A stretch of DNA of 64,000 nucleotides from Laetiporus sulphureus 93-53 (Eukaryota > Basidiomycota > Agaricomycetes > Polyporales > Laetiporaceae), in NCBI RefSeq assembly GCF_001632365.1, contig NW_024468554.1, positions 238,553 through 302,552 on the forward strand. The letters run 5' to 3'. Shown here one piece after another: positions 12,201 through 23,635 of the stretch. Numbering within the stretch: position 1 is the first letter of the stretch; the number at the start of each line of letters is the position of its first letter. The notes below the pieces were generated by a model that was given only the letters and a program-made list of their open reading frames with translations, had not been told where the DNA came from and did not search any database. Position numbers and translations under genes: made by a program.

Positions 12201-13310
12201 ATTGCGGAGGCACTCAGGAAGGAGAAGAAGGTCGGCAAGGTAGAGACCGAGTCGCTCTTCCGCGAGTACATCCGCGTCACGCGCAACGAGGGCGTCGGCG
12301 ACGAGGACGCGACGGAGCAGATGAAGACCCTGCTCGACCAGGCGACCATCGCTGCGCCCCTTCGGGCGATCACGAACAGGCAGCTCGACGCGCGCGGTAA
12401 GGGCAAGTCGAAGGACGACGGTCTGCCGGAGAGCGTCAAGCGGCTCATCTGGGAGCACCGCGAGCAGACGCACGAGATACGCCGTGTGACGAAGGAGCTC
12501 GTGGGCCGCGTGCGGTCCTTGCGGTACTTCACTGCCGTCCGGGACTTGCAGAGGCAGGCGGACGTGCCCCCTGTGGTGTCGTGTCCCTCGTGTGGGCGGG
12601 ATCAAGTCCCGATTGAAGAGATCGCGGTGCTCTCGTCTTGTGGGCATACAGGCTGCATCGCGTGTGTGACGGAGCACGCGGAGCGGGAGGAGTGCGTGTA
12701 TGCTGCATCTGGTGCGTGCAAGGCGGCCGCTCGTGTGCTGAACGTTGTCAAGGGCGACACGCTGGGCGTTGACGATGAGCAGCGCGATGGGCAGGGCAAG
12801 CACTACGGCCTGAAGCTCGAGAAGGTCATTCACCTCGTCAAGTAAGTTGCACTCTCCAGATCATGATCGCGGATGCTGATGAGTCCTCTTTATAGGACGG
12901 AGATACCCAAGGAAGATCGGGTGCTCATCTTCGTGCAGTTCCCCGACCTGATGAAGAAAGTCGCCGAGGCGCTGGCCGCGCACGACGTCGCGTTCCTCGA
13001 GATCCGGGGTTCCGCGGCGCAGAAGAGCAAGAGCCTCGAGCAGTTCCAGACGGAGAGCGAGGAGCGCGTGCTGTTGCTGAACGTGATGGACGAGAGCGCG
13101 AGCGGGGCGAATTTGGCGTCGGCGAATCATGCGGTGTTCCTGTCTCCGCTGCTGGCCGCGACGCAAGATATCTACGACGCGTGCGAGACGCAGGCGATTG
13201 GGCGGCTGAGGCGGTATGGGCAGACGAAGCTTGTCAAGATTTATCGCTTTCTCAGCGCGAACACGATCGATGTTGAGATTTACGAGCAGAGGGCCGAGGT
13301 GAATGTTTAG
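6260..13310 (+). CDS. DNMT5/Rad8-like protein: cytosine-5 DNA methyltransferase fused to a RING-containing SNF2 ATPase
   Basis: Ten exons (6260-6771, 6815-7410, 7463-7592, 7648-9181, 9236-10538, 10593-11609, 11664-11764, 11813-12000, 12056-12841, 12896-13310) join in phase to 2193 residues. The methyltransferase domain lies at about residues 85-510: motif I VATMCSGTESPLLAL (about 97), a motif IV equivalent GTSCVDYSNLNN with the candidate catalytic Cys (about 191), motif VI LVILENVCSAPW (about 232), motif VIII HTRTRVYLL, and motif X LAGNAMSTTVVG (about 483). A Cys-rich knuckle (CECEG, RCKDCGSSSCVKCGG) follows at about 587-625. The SNF2 part has ADEVGYGKT (about 1196), VVVPPHLTRQW, VVDEYTYLDG in place of DEAH (about 1626) and VLSGTPP. 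A RING (CPSCGRDQ, SSCGHTGCIAC) at about 1965 precedes the C-terminal helicase lobe (RVLIFVQF, QAIGRLRRYGQ). This domain set marks the fungal DNMT5/Rad8 families of nuclear chromatin enzymes; DNMT5 maintains CG methylation using ATP. Which subfamily this is, and whether it methylates DNA, is inference. An acidic, Ser-rich stretch splits the SNF2 N-lobe. Confidence 0.9.
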
Positions 13311-14641
13311 ATTTTAGATGTCGGGTGTTACGTGTCTTGCTTTGATGAACTGTCGGTCTGATGTCCGTATCGGTTTCGTCGGATTGGACCGCTTGGATTC
13401 ATGTAAAGGTGCGGATGGCTTCGCACACATCTCCCGTCATGGTACCTTTAACGACTGTCGGTCCCATATTGACTTTCATCGGATACTACTAACATTGCAC
13501 GCATCCACACAAAGACTCGCTTTATTCTAAAACATCATATCTCCATGTACGTCTACACACGATATATCGCACCTACTAGTACATCCCATCATCACATACA
13601 TTGGCAATGTCGCGTTGACATGTACCACAATGTCGCTTGGAGGGATGAGGGCCGCGGATCAGATGTGCCTTGCAGAAACCGAGCAGCGAACGGAGGTGGC
13701 TGAGCGTACATATGTCCTATCGCGAGCACGGCGGAGACATCATGATATTGGCCCAATCCCTTTCTGTCTGACAGTGCACAACGGCGTAGATACTAGACCG
13801 ACAATCCCACCGGTGACCCATGATCGATTCGATGATCAGCAGCAACAGCGACGATGATCAACGAATGATGCGCATTATAATTACATACAAGATCGCAGTT
13901 CCATGACTGAGCCGCGTCGAGGCCCTACGGGAGGTCAGCTCTCCTCCTGCCGACGGTCAGAATATCCCCCACTGCATAGTTTTGCTGACCCCGAGTCGTT
14001 GACCGGAAGACCTCGAATTTCGCAGCACTCCGAGTCCTTCATTTCCGTGGCAGAATGGGGCCATTAGGGAGTCGTTGATTCTCGATGCATATAAATATGG
14101 AGTCTGGACCTGGAATGGTATGTCCACAAGGGTTGCATTGTAGGGCCAATGATAGTAGGGTTTCCGTCATTTCTTGCCGCTCATTAATTATTGATCATTA
14201 ACCATTGCTCGCTCATTCGATCAACGTTCAACGTTTCGTAATTTCGTAATTTCAAAATTTCAACGGTCACACAAGGGAATGATCAAGCTCAAGCTCAAGG
14301 CCCATGTTGAGCATGATCGTGGATTTGTTCATGCACACTATAAAGGCATCGGCAACATTGTCCGTCCACATGATTGGTCCTATAACATGACAAAAGGAAT
14401 CCAATTGAAGGACTTATGGTGTCGCAAAAAAAAATCTACAACATCATTGAGCTGCAGCTCATAACACGGGTATCTTTCGTACACTGCAACAAAGAACACA
14501 ACGGCGAATTACATGTGCAACCAGGAATGTATTATACCATTCAACACCCTGCCCTTGAGCATTGTCGTGTGGCCATGCTCCTAGCATCCTGATACACCCT
14601 CCCGCCAAGGATCCCCACGCATACACCCACCCCAAACTCAC
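13311..14641. other. Intergenic, nothing recognised
   Basis: The stretch lies between two convergent genes (plus-strand gene ending at 13310, minus-strand gene ending at 14642). It contains AT-rich runs and repeated hexamer-like strings (tttcgtaatttcgtaatttc near 14235) but no domain-bearing frame. Confidence 0.45.
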
Positions 14642-15458
14642 TTACACCCGCGCATCGCCCTGTCCCCCGACGACCTGATCCTTCACGTCCTGCTTCTCGC
14701 TCATCGGCTCCGCGGCTCCTCCGGTAGTTACCCCGGCACCAGCAGTATCTTCCCTTCCATCGGCATACGCGTACCTCGCACGGCGGGCAGCAAGGTACGA
14801 CAGCCCGGCAGAGGTACTCGCGAAGAGGAACGTGAACCACGGTAGGATCGCGCCGGTGACGACTGCCGGATCGCATTAGCAACCAGAACCAAGAACGAAG
14901 TCAGAAGCGCAGAATCGAAGCAGCGGCGATCACGGAAATTCGGGGCGGACACTCACGATAGCCAAGCTTGTGGTAGACCGGGGTAAGCCCGAGCGCGTTT
15001 TCCTCGCTTTGGATAGTGCTCGCGCTGAGGGGGGTGCTGCCCAAGTACGCAGTGATTTTCGCCTCGCGGTTAGCGACAAAGTCCGTGAAGGGGACGATCG
15101 TCGCGAAGAGCCAGAGGGCGAGGAACGCGAGGAGGTGGGCGCTGAAGAGAGGCACGGTGCGCGCAGCGGCGGCGGCCTTGGAGGGGCGGGCGCGGGCGAG
15201 GGCGGCGTGTGCGAGGGCGAGGAAGGAGACGAGGGCGATGAGGCCAGAGACGACGGTGACGACGACGCCCGAGGCGAAGACGTCGTGGGTGTCGATGTCG
15301 ACGGTGATGGAGGACGAGAGCTTGGCGGCCTCGCGGCGCAGAGTGGCCTTCTGGCGGTTGGACTTGGCGAGCGCGTCGATGCTGGTGGAGAGGGCGACGA
15401 TGCCGAAGGCGAAGGAGAGGACGAGGGAGAGCAGGCGGGTCGTGTGCAGCGCGGACAT
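14642..15458 (-). CDS. Small four-helix integral membrane protein, unknown function
   Basis: Two exons on the minus strand (15458-14957 and 14862-14642, one 94-bp intron with a gctaat branch site) give 240 residues. The ATG at 15458 is preferred, since upstream in-frame codons are only a Thr-rich run without ATG. Hydrophobic segments lie at about residues 8-25 (LLSLVLSFAFGIVAL), 55-80 (VVVTVVSGLIALVSFLAL), 95-118 (LLAFLALWLFATIVPF) and 170-190 (ILPWFTFLFASTSAGLSYLAA), followed by a polar tail with KQDVKDQVVGG. The layout resembles tetraspan families such as SUR7/PalI or MARVEL, but no diagnostic motif is visible, so no family is claimed. It is convergent with the methyltransferase-helicase gene. 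Confidence 0.75.
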
Positions 15459-18058
15459 GGTCGTAGTGCTCGTCGTCGCCGTCGTCGTCACGGTTGGCGT
15501 TACTTACGGGAGCAAGTCGAACCAGCGGGCGTGGCGACGGGGTCGGAAGGAAATCGAGGACCGGCATGCGGTTTATAACACCGGAAGAACCAACCGCGTG
15601 CGTGCATTATGATGCGCTAGAAGATGCAGCGCGTCACAAGAACCGTCCCAGCATGGCACATGGACAGGTAACCCACATGACCGCGACGTCCGCGGTTCTT
15701 GCATCGTTGCCATATATGGCAGGGCGCGGGGTAACAGATCCGGAGGGCGCGGGGGCCCCGCAAATCGCCATGTGCTAGTCCCAGATCTCGCCCAGAGATT
15801 CGGCGCGCCTGTCTTTTGGCATGACAAATCTGCGCCTCATTGTTCATCATCTGCCAAAGTCTCCGAGTGCGACATCGCTCGGCATGATGGTGCACCCGCG
15901 CTGAGTTCATGAGAAACGCCTTCCACGCCACATAATATGCACGGTCGAGGCCCTCCCGATCGCTCCATCGAATTCTGCGCTACAATGTCCGCGTTGCGAC
16001 GATCACAGCACGCATGGCCGCACCGACCACGGTAAAGTCCTCCGCTCTGCTCAACAAAGCAGATGTGGCCGCGTCGTCGCTTTTTAAGCACCGTACATGT
16101 GCGTCCGGACAGACTGCGGCCCGAACGCATAATGGCTATCTTCATCAAATGAAAGGCTCCTCATTTTCATCGAGTTCTTCGCGCCAGAGGATGCGGTTCT
16201 GTCGTTCTAGCACATAAGTCTTTAAATAGGGAATCAGCCACACTTCCAATCAGCTCAGACGTACCAGCTCTCACTCGCAGTCCATTCGTCGCAGCCTCGG
16301 TCGGCCACCTCCGAGCACGAGCCTATCGAAAGCTTCACCGGATAAGACTCAAGCAGACCATCCTTGACCTGCGGATATATGAGAACCATGGTTCTGCGGC
16401 AGAGTGTTAGCTCCCTTCTGGACCTTTTCATGACTAGTCGAGTACCCCGGGTGCCCTGATATCCACATCGATTGGAGTCGAAGTCGTATGATGAAAAGTT
16501 AGTCCACACATGCTCCGAAGCGTCTGTCGGACGACGAGCGCCCATCTGCTCTTCCGCGAACTCACATGTGGCCTCAATAGCGCGGGCTTACATATGAGCG
16601 CTTTGAGCCTTTGGTCTTGGCCTCAGCGCACCGACGGGCAAAACCTTGTTTCGGTTGCCGACTGCACATGCTCCGTCATAGCTGAAAACGCTCGAGAAAT
16701 GGCCTAAGAGAATGCTGTGCGGCTTCCCTGCCCAAAGACGTACGACGCGATCTCCAAGGGCGAAGCGATTGGTAGACACGGCACTACATCCACCAGCCAA
16801 AGACCAGATGATCCATGAGTGCGTGATACCACTACGCTGCGTTATACGCAGCGCGAACTCTGCGTGACCAAATCGCATACGATCACAGCTGCAGGACGTG
16901 CCAGGGCGTTCGCGTCAGGCTTCAACAATTGTGACGTAGACGCACAAAGGAGCATGCATTTGTTAGGGCAAGTCCGCATGCAACACCAACGAACCTGCGG
17001 GCCACTGCGCTACGCACTAGCCTGATACGCTCAGGGTGCTGGACGCTCAGCCAAGCGACCACGGCGCCGGCGACTTGGTACGCGTCACGCATCGCGTTTC
17101 GTCGATGTGAGATCGGTAAACAGCGTTTGCGTGAGATATCAGCGAGGACAGGCACAGGAGGCATGCACTCTCACTCACGTTGCGCATGAAACCGATGAAA
17201 GAAAGTGAGAGTCGAAGAACTCGGGTCTAAACGGCTACGAACATCGATCACGATCCAAATCCCTGCGATCTGCCTACGATTCCACATCAGAACGGTCACG
17301 AACCTCCACTGGCATGTCAGTTCACGTAATAGTGTGCACCGGTACGCAATCGGGTCATCGGGCCATGGATCGCGCGCAACGGAGGACATGATAACAGTAT
17401 GGATCTTGGCCTCACGTCAAGTATTCGATGAGATACAGCCGAGTCTGTGGTAGCTAGACCGAGCTGGTGAACGCAATGTGAGCTTCATGCGTCCGATCAA
17501 GAGGATCATGATAGGCCGCTCGCGTTGTCAGAATGGAGCACACGGCGCACAACGACCGAGCCACCGCGAGTAAATTGCAATGACCAGGGCGCGAACAAAA
17601 GAAGCCGCTCCCAACCTGCCTTGCCGATGCGCCCAGAGACAGAACAGAACAAGCATCCGGCAGTCATCACAACGAAGCCACGCACCGCCACAGGTCGAGA
17701 CGTAGATGTTCTTGTAGCACTCCTTGATTCGGTGTTGTCTCAAATGATCCGGACGTTCAGCGGCTGCCCGATCTGTGAGTGACATTGGCAGTATCACCCT
17801 GGATGTTCCTTGTGTTGGCCCAGACGAAGATAAATGTTCGTTCCTATGCAGATGGTGCAGTCGAGATAAACATTGTCGCGTTGGCATGGCAAGTTGTTCA
17901 CGGCAGAAGAAGTCTGATCAGGAAAAAAATTGTAGCTAGAGAAGGAACTGATGGATGCTCGCAGCTTCTTCCAGCCGCAACGTCAATGCTTCGAGAGTCT
18001 GCTACCCTGCCAAGACCGCGGCATAACTGGTCAACTGGCCCAACAACAAACATACCCC
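15459..18058. other. Gene-poor stretch with possible gene remnants on the minus strand
   Basis: Between 16255 and 17450 the minus strand has several open pieces, for example 17389-17171 starting MSSVARDPWPDDPIAY, and 17164-16922 with QVAGAVVAWLSVQHPERI. They could be exons of a real or decayed gene, but the pieces could not be joined in phase and no family is recognised. 15459-16250 and 17460-18058 show nothing convincing. Confidence 0.3.
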
Positions 18059-19266
18059 TCACGCCCTCCGCGCGAGCAAGAGCGCCATGGGCCACTCAAT
18101 CTCCACCTCGTCCTCCTCGCCTTCCGCCTCCGCGCCCTTATCCTGCGCGACCCGCTCCCGCAGCTCCCGCCAGAATCGCTCCGCGATGTCCCCTTCGGGG
18201 CGCTGCAGATCCTCAGGGTGCGCCTCGTGGAAATTGTGCAGCGCGCTGAACGTGCGCAGATACCCGAGCACGCCCGCCCACGTCGTGCGCGTCTTGAGAA
18301 GCACCGGGCGCGAAGCCGGCAGCGAAGGGTAATGATCGCCTGTGCGTAGGCGTGATCAGCTTTTTTTGTTTCGTTTTGCAGAGAGGAGGTGAGCAAGGCT
18401 GCTCTCACCTGTGAAGTACTCTCGCTGAAACTCGCCCCACGCCTCGCCGGAGGGACTGGGGATCGCGAGCAGGTGTTCATCCAGGATCGTTCGTCCGGGG
18501 CGCTCCCAGTATGGCCCGAGCGCATGAGTGCCCTGCGAGTAGGCATGAATGAGTGGCGTACACGAGGGGTGGTGTGTAAGCCGGAACTGCGAGTAGCCCT
18601 GCGGGAAGACGCACGTTAGGATGACGAGAGGAGGAAACGGGAGCGGGCAAGACGTACCCATACAGCGAGGCTCCCTCCAGGACGAAGCACACGCACCGCC
18701 TCAGGCCAGAGCTTCGTCCAATCGAACCAGTGCGCAGCTTGCGCTGTCCTCATGCATCAGATCCACCCCTTAGTGTACAGTCCACAGCACGCACCAGACA
18801 CGATTATATCAACACTTCCGTCCTCCAGCCAGCCCAGCTCCTCCGCCGCGCTCTGCACGAACCGCACGCGCGCCTTCAGGTGCGAGTCGGAGTCGAGGGA
18901 CTTGGTGGCCTGTGCGATCATGCGCGATGAGGGGTCTGAGCCGATTACGTGCGCGAAGCGCGGGACGAGCTCGAGGGTCGCTTGGCCTGGGAGCAGCGTT
19001 GGCGTTAAATGGATCGATGAATGCAAGAGGACACGCACCGGTCCCACAACCGAGATCGAGCGCAGTGTCCCATTTCGCGCGCGGGTCGCGAGCGTGGAAG
19101 CCGAAGATGAAGTCGTACAGCTGGGTGGGGTAAGTCGGACGCGCTGTTGAGTGCGAATCCACGAAGAAGCCCGACGTTGATTAGTTGTAGGACTATAGAC
19201 GATGTGGGAAGACGTACCAGCAGCGTACCTGGCTGCGTCAAACGTCTTCTTCGCAAAAGTCGCCAT
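18059..19266 (-). CDS. Class I SAM-dependent methyltransferase (TMT1/Ubie-like)
   Basis: Six minus-strand exons (19266-19218, 19143-19039, 18986-18795, 18743-18658, 18598-18409, 18339-18059) join in phase to 300 residues. Seen in order: a short N-terminus with FDAARYAAARPTYP, the SAM-binding motif I ALDLGCGTGQAT (about 45), the acidic end of strand 2 in VIGSDPSSRMI, FVQSAAEELGWLEDGSVDII (motif II region), then AAHWFDWTKLWPEAVRVLRPGG (motif III region). This pattern, including HWFDW and VLRPGG, is that of trans-aconitate/Ubie-type small-molecule methyltransferases. The C-terminal third carries acidic stretches (EAEGEEDEVE). The substrate is not deducible. All five introns are short (52-74 bp). 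Confidence 0.88.
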
Positions 19267-19719
19267 CGTACTGACTTGTCCTGTCTCACTGTGCACGCTC
19301 AACGAAACGTCAGATTGCGAATTCAGCAGTGTGAACGCACTCACGATGAATGGTGGCGGTTCGAGTCAACGTTCAACCGCCGTCTCATCCCCTAATCTCG
19401 CGGCTTAAATACTGACTCATCCGCATCACCTGGTAGCTTACCCTGCCCCCGGCTGACGCTAAAGATGACCTGCAGACCTGTCGTGCGCATAATGGTGGGA
19501 GGATAGGTAAGGGGATGGGCGGCCTAAGGAAGGTCTCTGGACTTGTTCGGCCGAAGAGACGAGCGCGTACTTACGCGCATGTGACCGCGTTCCATGATTT
19601 TGGACAAAATGTCAAAATTCAAGAAAGAAAACGGAAGTTGAACGTAAACAACATCGCCGTCGAGCGTTCACTCAGTACGCTCAGGAACCGGATGGCGTGC
19701 TGCATGGGTCCTATTCTTT
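19267..19719. other. Intergenic, nothing recognised
   Basis: Presumed 5' flank of the minus-strand methyltransferase gene. No repeats apart from the palindrome starting at 19720, and no coding frame with recognisable features. Confidence 0.4.
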
Positions 19720-20367
19720 CACCGCAGACATGAAGCGATTTGTGCATGTGGCAAATGCTTAGCAAATGTCGACAGGTTTTTTGCCTTTGTGATCTCAATT
19801 TGCTACGGTTCCTTCCCACATTCCGTATTAAGTATTTGCATATAATATGTTGGAGGCAGAAATTTAATATCATATATTTAAGAAATGACACCATTTTCAA
19901 ACTCACCAAATACATTTAGAATTTGAGTGCTGTTGAATGTAATCATACATTTTTGAATTTCAAACTATGACATGTATAAAATATCCAGTAGCAGATGAAG
20001 GTGTGATTATGCCTACATTCTACTTCCCTACTGAAGTCATTCTAGCCAAGATTACTAGAATGAAAGTCATTCACCGTAATTACACCTTCATCTGCTACTG
20101 GATATTTTATACATGTCATAGTTTGAAATTCAAAATGTATGATTACATTCAACAGCACTCAAATTCTAAATGTATTTGGTGAGTTTGAAAATGGTGTCAT
20201 TTCTTAAAATATATGATTTTAAATTTCTACCTCTAACATATTATTGTGCAAATACTTAATACGGAATGTGGGAAGGAACCGTAGCAAATTGAGATCACGA
20301 AGGCAAAAAAGCTGTCGACATTTGCTAAGCATTTGCCACATGCGCAAATTGCTTCATGTCTGCGGTG
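19720..20367. repeat. Near-perfect 648-bp palindrome (foldback/MITE-like)
   Basis: The left arm starts caccgcagacatgaag (19720) and the right arm ends cttcatgtctgcggtg (20367). They mirror each other through landmarks such as caaatgcttagcaaatgtcgac / gtcgacatttgctaagcatttg, cggttccttcccacattccg and its reverse complement, and gacatgtataaaatatccagtagcagatgaaggtgt (19969 on) and its reverse complement (ending about 20118). The centre is near 20044, with a small hairpin, tcattctag/ctagaatga. The arms are AT-rich and differ by scattered substitutions. No transposase frame is present. A possible TTT duplication flanks it (ctttcaccgc / gcggtgttt), which is too short to be sure. If transcribed, it would fold into a hairpin of about 300 bp. 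Confidence 0.85.
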
Positions 20368-21860
20368 TTTGCTGGCGAGAGCTTATCACTTGCAGTGCGC
20401 GCTCACGGCGTCCAGAAAATCCGATAGCGAGACGGGCATGATCTACTTCATGCCAGTGACCGTGCTCGTCTTCACCATGCAGTGACGTTGCTGTCCTCCC
20501 GCGGTGCACACTCTATGTAGCTCCTCTGCTACTAGGTAGAAGAGAAGTTGTGACAGCTCGCGAATGTCACTGGGTCACATCTAGTGGCCTCCAGAGTGAA
20601 CGCAATATCCTTCCGAACCACTAGCTTGGTGCAGTAACATTTCCTCTTCAGACCGAACAAATGGGTGGGCAAAGGTGCTCCCGAATGGCATGATTCCTCA
20701 ATGATGTTGTTTGAAGGCCGTATCATTGCTGCATCTGATGGAAGATTGTTCACGGTTATCATCCATCGCCGCACAACAACATGATAAGCATGGAGGTGAG
20801 CTCTGGACGCAGAAACGTCCATGTGTTTCAGGCAGTAGCGCTCGCTCAGCCGTGAAGCGAAAAAGTCCTGTGCTCACACTCCTCGGACTGCTATAGATGT
20901 ATCGGGCTCAACGGTATGTTGTTACATTCTTCTATCGCAGGAGAACCCGGAATGATATACAAACCATAGCTGTTGCACGATCTCTCAATGCCCAAACAAA
21001 GGAGTGCCAACTGAACCAAATGCAGCAAGTGTCAATTAGTCCCCTTCCCAACGTTCTTGGTGGATTTTCCTCAATGCGAATCCCAGACGCCTCTTTTGTG
21101 CTCGGAGCGGCTGCTGTTGCCGATTTGCATGCCCATTGCACAAGCTTGAAGTGGGGAGGCGGCATGGGCGTGTCTTATCAATTCTCTGTACTGCATCGCC
21201 TTCGCCTGACATTGACAGCTCTTGGCAATCAAGGGACATGACCAATGTAATGAGGTAATCATTAGTCAGTTGATCAATGATTTTATATGTACTGGTTTGA
21301 CTATCCCCGTCTTCCGTGTTTCATGACTTCGCTAGTCAGGAGTATCGCCTAATTCTCGGCCGACATATAACGCCACCCTGATGCGCTCTCGGTCATTGCT
21401 CACCTTCTAGACCAGAAATTCAGGTCATTCGACTCACATCTTAATAGGACAGGAACGCCTCTGGCCTACGTATCGCCACTGAGTGCCAGTTTATGTCATC
21501 GACCTCTTGATCGCATCGCACAGCGGGAGGACCTTGATGCCAATCCTACCAAAGAAAGGCCCCCGTCTACCGCGCAACGCTGCGTGACGATCATTCGTTC
21601 ACCATGATGTGTTAGAAATTTATTCTGATTGACGTAGTGAGCCGGACCGTTCGTCAATCGAGGATCTGACTAACCGATTTACTCACAGAGTCCCGAGAGG
21701 GGGGAGAGCGTGATCCGTACGCCCCTGCCCAAATTCATTCCTAAACCGTACACTCCTAGCTGCTCAATGTTGTAAAGGCCGTGCAAGATCCGTTGGACAC
21801 GCCATACTTTGCAAATTTGTATAAAACGGATGTTAGCAGTGTCTCTCACCTCTTCCAGGC
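20368..21860. other. Gene-free stretch after the palindrome
   Basis: No domain-bearing frame. A coherent but unanchored plus-strand frame starts near 21780 (reading DPLDTPYFANLY) and may belong to the damaged gene that follows. Nothing else recognised. Confidence 0.35.
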
Positions 21861-21879
21861 ATCGAACAACCCAAGAGGA

Positions 21880-23635
21880 GTGACGCAAGAAGAGATCACT
21901 TCTCTGTTATCTCCTGCGTACGTACTTTCACTTCACTACCTCGTCCATTGCTGACGCAAGCACTCAGGTTCATAGGCAACTGTTTCTTTGTAGCTGCAAG
22001 CGGTATGCAAGGCTTCCACCCAATCGCCTACCTTCGGCTGATGACTGACCCTCACGCGCAGCCCTATACGTATATTAGCGCGTCACTTCCTTCGACCTCG
22101 AGGTGGCGGTTGTTTGGCGACGAAAATTCACCGGCGCGACCATCCTATACCTTCTGCTGCACACCTTCACTACTGCGTACTTGGGTTTCTTCTATGGGAT
22201 ATGGTTTGAGAATTTCTGCAAGGTGAGCTGGCTATGTTTCCAATCATAGCGCGTTGTCCGGAATCTGACGACTTGCATGCGTTTTCAAAGGTAAATCTTA
22301 TCCGCATGCTACCCATCGTTCTGTTCTCTGTCCTGACGGACGATAACAGTGCAAAACTTCTCAGCTATTTTCAATCAGCAGTCGCCTGTGGCATTCGCCT
22401 TATTGTTGGAGGTAAGTGCTTTCCACTTTCTGCACTCCTAAGCTGATCGTCCCACCAGTGATCGCATCGTTCCGAGTTTATGCAATTGGTGGTCGAAAAT
22501 GGAAGCTGCCAGCAATTGTCTTTGGCCTGAAGCTCGTTATCGTTGCTGCCGATATGGTGAGTTATTAAACATGTTTAAGCATGTCAACGGAAACTCTCAT
22601 CATCCGACAGTATCTCATATCGCAGATGACCTACGTCTCATTCGCAGATCTTCCGATCGAAATTCCTTGCGTAGTATACGAGAACATACCGAACCGTCCG
22701 GAGCAAATGTTTGTGATTTGTTCCTTGGTCATCTCACGCTCAGTGACGACCTCCACAGTTGTGCGCCATTCTAGTGCTCAATGTGTTCGCGTATAATGAT
22801 TAATGAGGTTCCGTGGTCGTAGGGATCGCCGTGACGCAAACTTGCACCATAGTAGCCGACGTCATTGTGCTCGTCGTCACATGGCATGCAACATATTCTA
22901 TCAAGAAGATGGCCAAGACGCTCAATGTAAACGTCTCCACCACAACCCTGCTCCTAAGAGATGGTCGGCTGCCTACACATTCAAGAAGAGCTGTGCTAAC
23001 TCTTCCCGGTATAGTACCATTTACTTCGAGTCAGCAGGTTGACGCGTACTTAACTTCCATTGGTGTTGAACTCCCCGATCCAGGATTTATCTCATCCTCG
23101 AATTAATGCAGATTATTATCAATCAAGTAAATGTCAGTGTCTCGTAGTAAAGGACAATCTTGATCATTCACACCCCACCGTAATGCAGGCTTCTCTTGGG
23201 ATATCCTCCATCATCGACATGTATGCTGCTAGTTGCCATATGGTACTTCCAAAAGTGCTTACATCCTTCAGATCCTCCGTAGTTCTCCTCTCACACTTAT
23301 TCCTCAATCTACGAGATGTCCTGCTCAACAATAACCAAGCCGTCTCTGCTCCCTCGCAGCTTTCAGATCTCAATTTCGCCTCACAGATAATAGGCCCGCT
23401 GGGCGCACCGGTAGACCCGGGCCAGTCTTGGCTGCATCCTTCGCATGATACCGACGACGAAGGTGACGACGTCGATGGTGCAGAAATGCACTCCGATGAG
23501 ATGCAGATAGATGCAGAAGCTCATGCAGATATTCAAAACGAGGTGAAGGATGAAATCGATAGGTCCGATGCGTCAGAAGGGATCCCACGTCTTATCGAGG
23601 AACCTGTCAGAGATGGTCTCTGCCTTGATGTTTGA
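21880..23635 (+). pseudogene. DUF6533-family membrane protein gene, probably damaged
   Basis: Exon-sized pieces match the plan of the gene at 42601-44340: VTQEEITSLLSPA then FIGNCFFVAAS (intron from about 21918), LEVAVVWRRKFTGATILYLL (about 22098-22160), RVYAIGGRKWKLPAIVFGLK (about 22475-22535), VVGIAVTQTCTIVADVIVLV (22813 on) ending TTLLLRDG, and SHLFLNLRDVLL with a long acidic tail ending at 23635 (VRDGLCLDV). These match family hallmarks: an LxYDY-type segment, EVxxVW, RVYAxxGR, LLLRDG and a C-terminal LNLR. Against an intact gene: no ATG was found in frame with the first exon, and a TAG at 22076-22078 lies where the conserved LLxYDY segment should be. An unusual splice pattern could still rescue it. 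The function of DUF6533 proteins is unknown. Confidence 0.55.

Noticed and set aside
14970..15578. 202-codon plus-strand frame rich in Glu, Gly and Asp
   Set aside because: Antisense of the four-helix membrane protein; low-complexity composition from the GC-rich strand.
19619..20441. Two mirrored open frames (98 and 65 codons) with near-identical peptides
   Set aside because: They are the two arms of the palindrome read on opposite strands, not genes.
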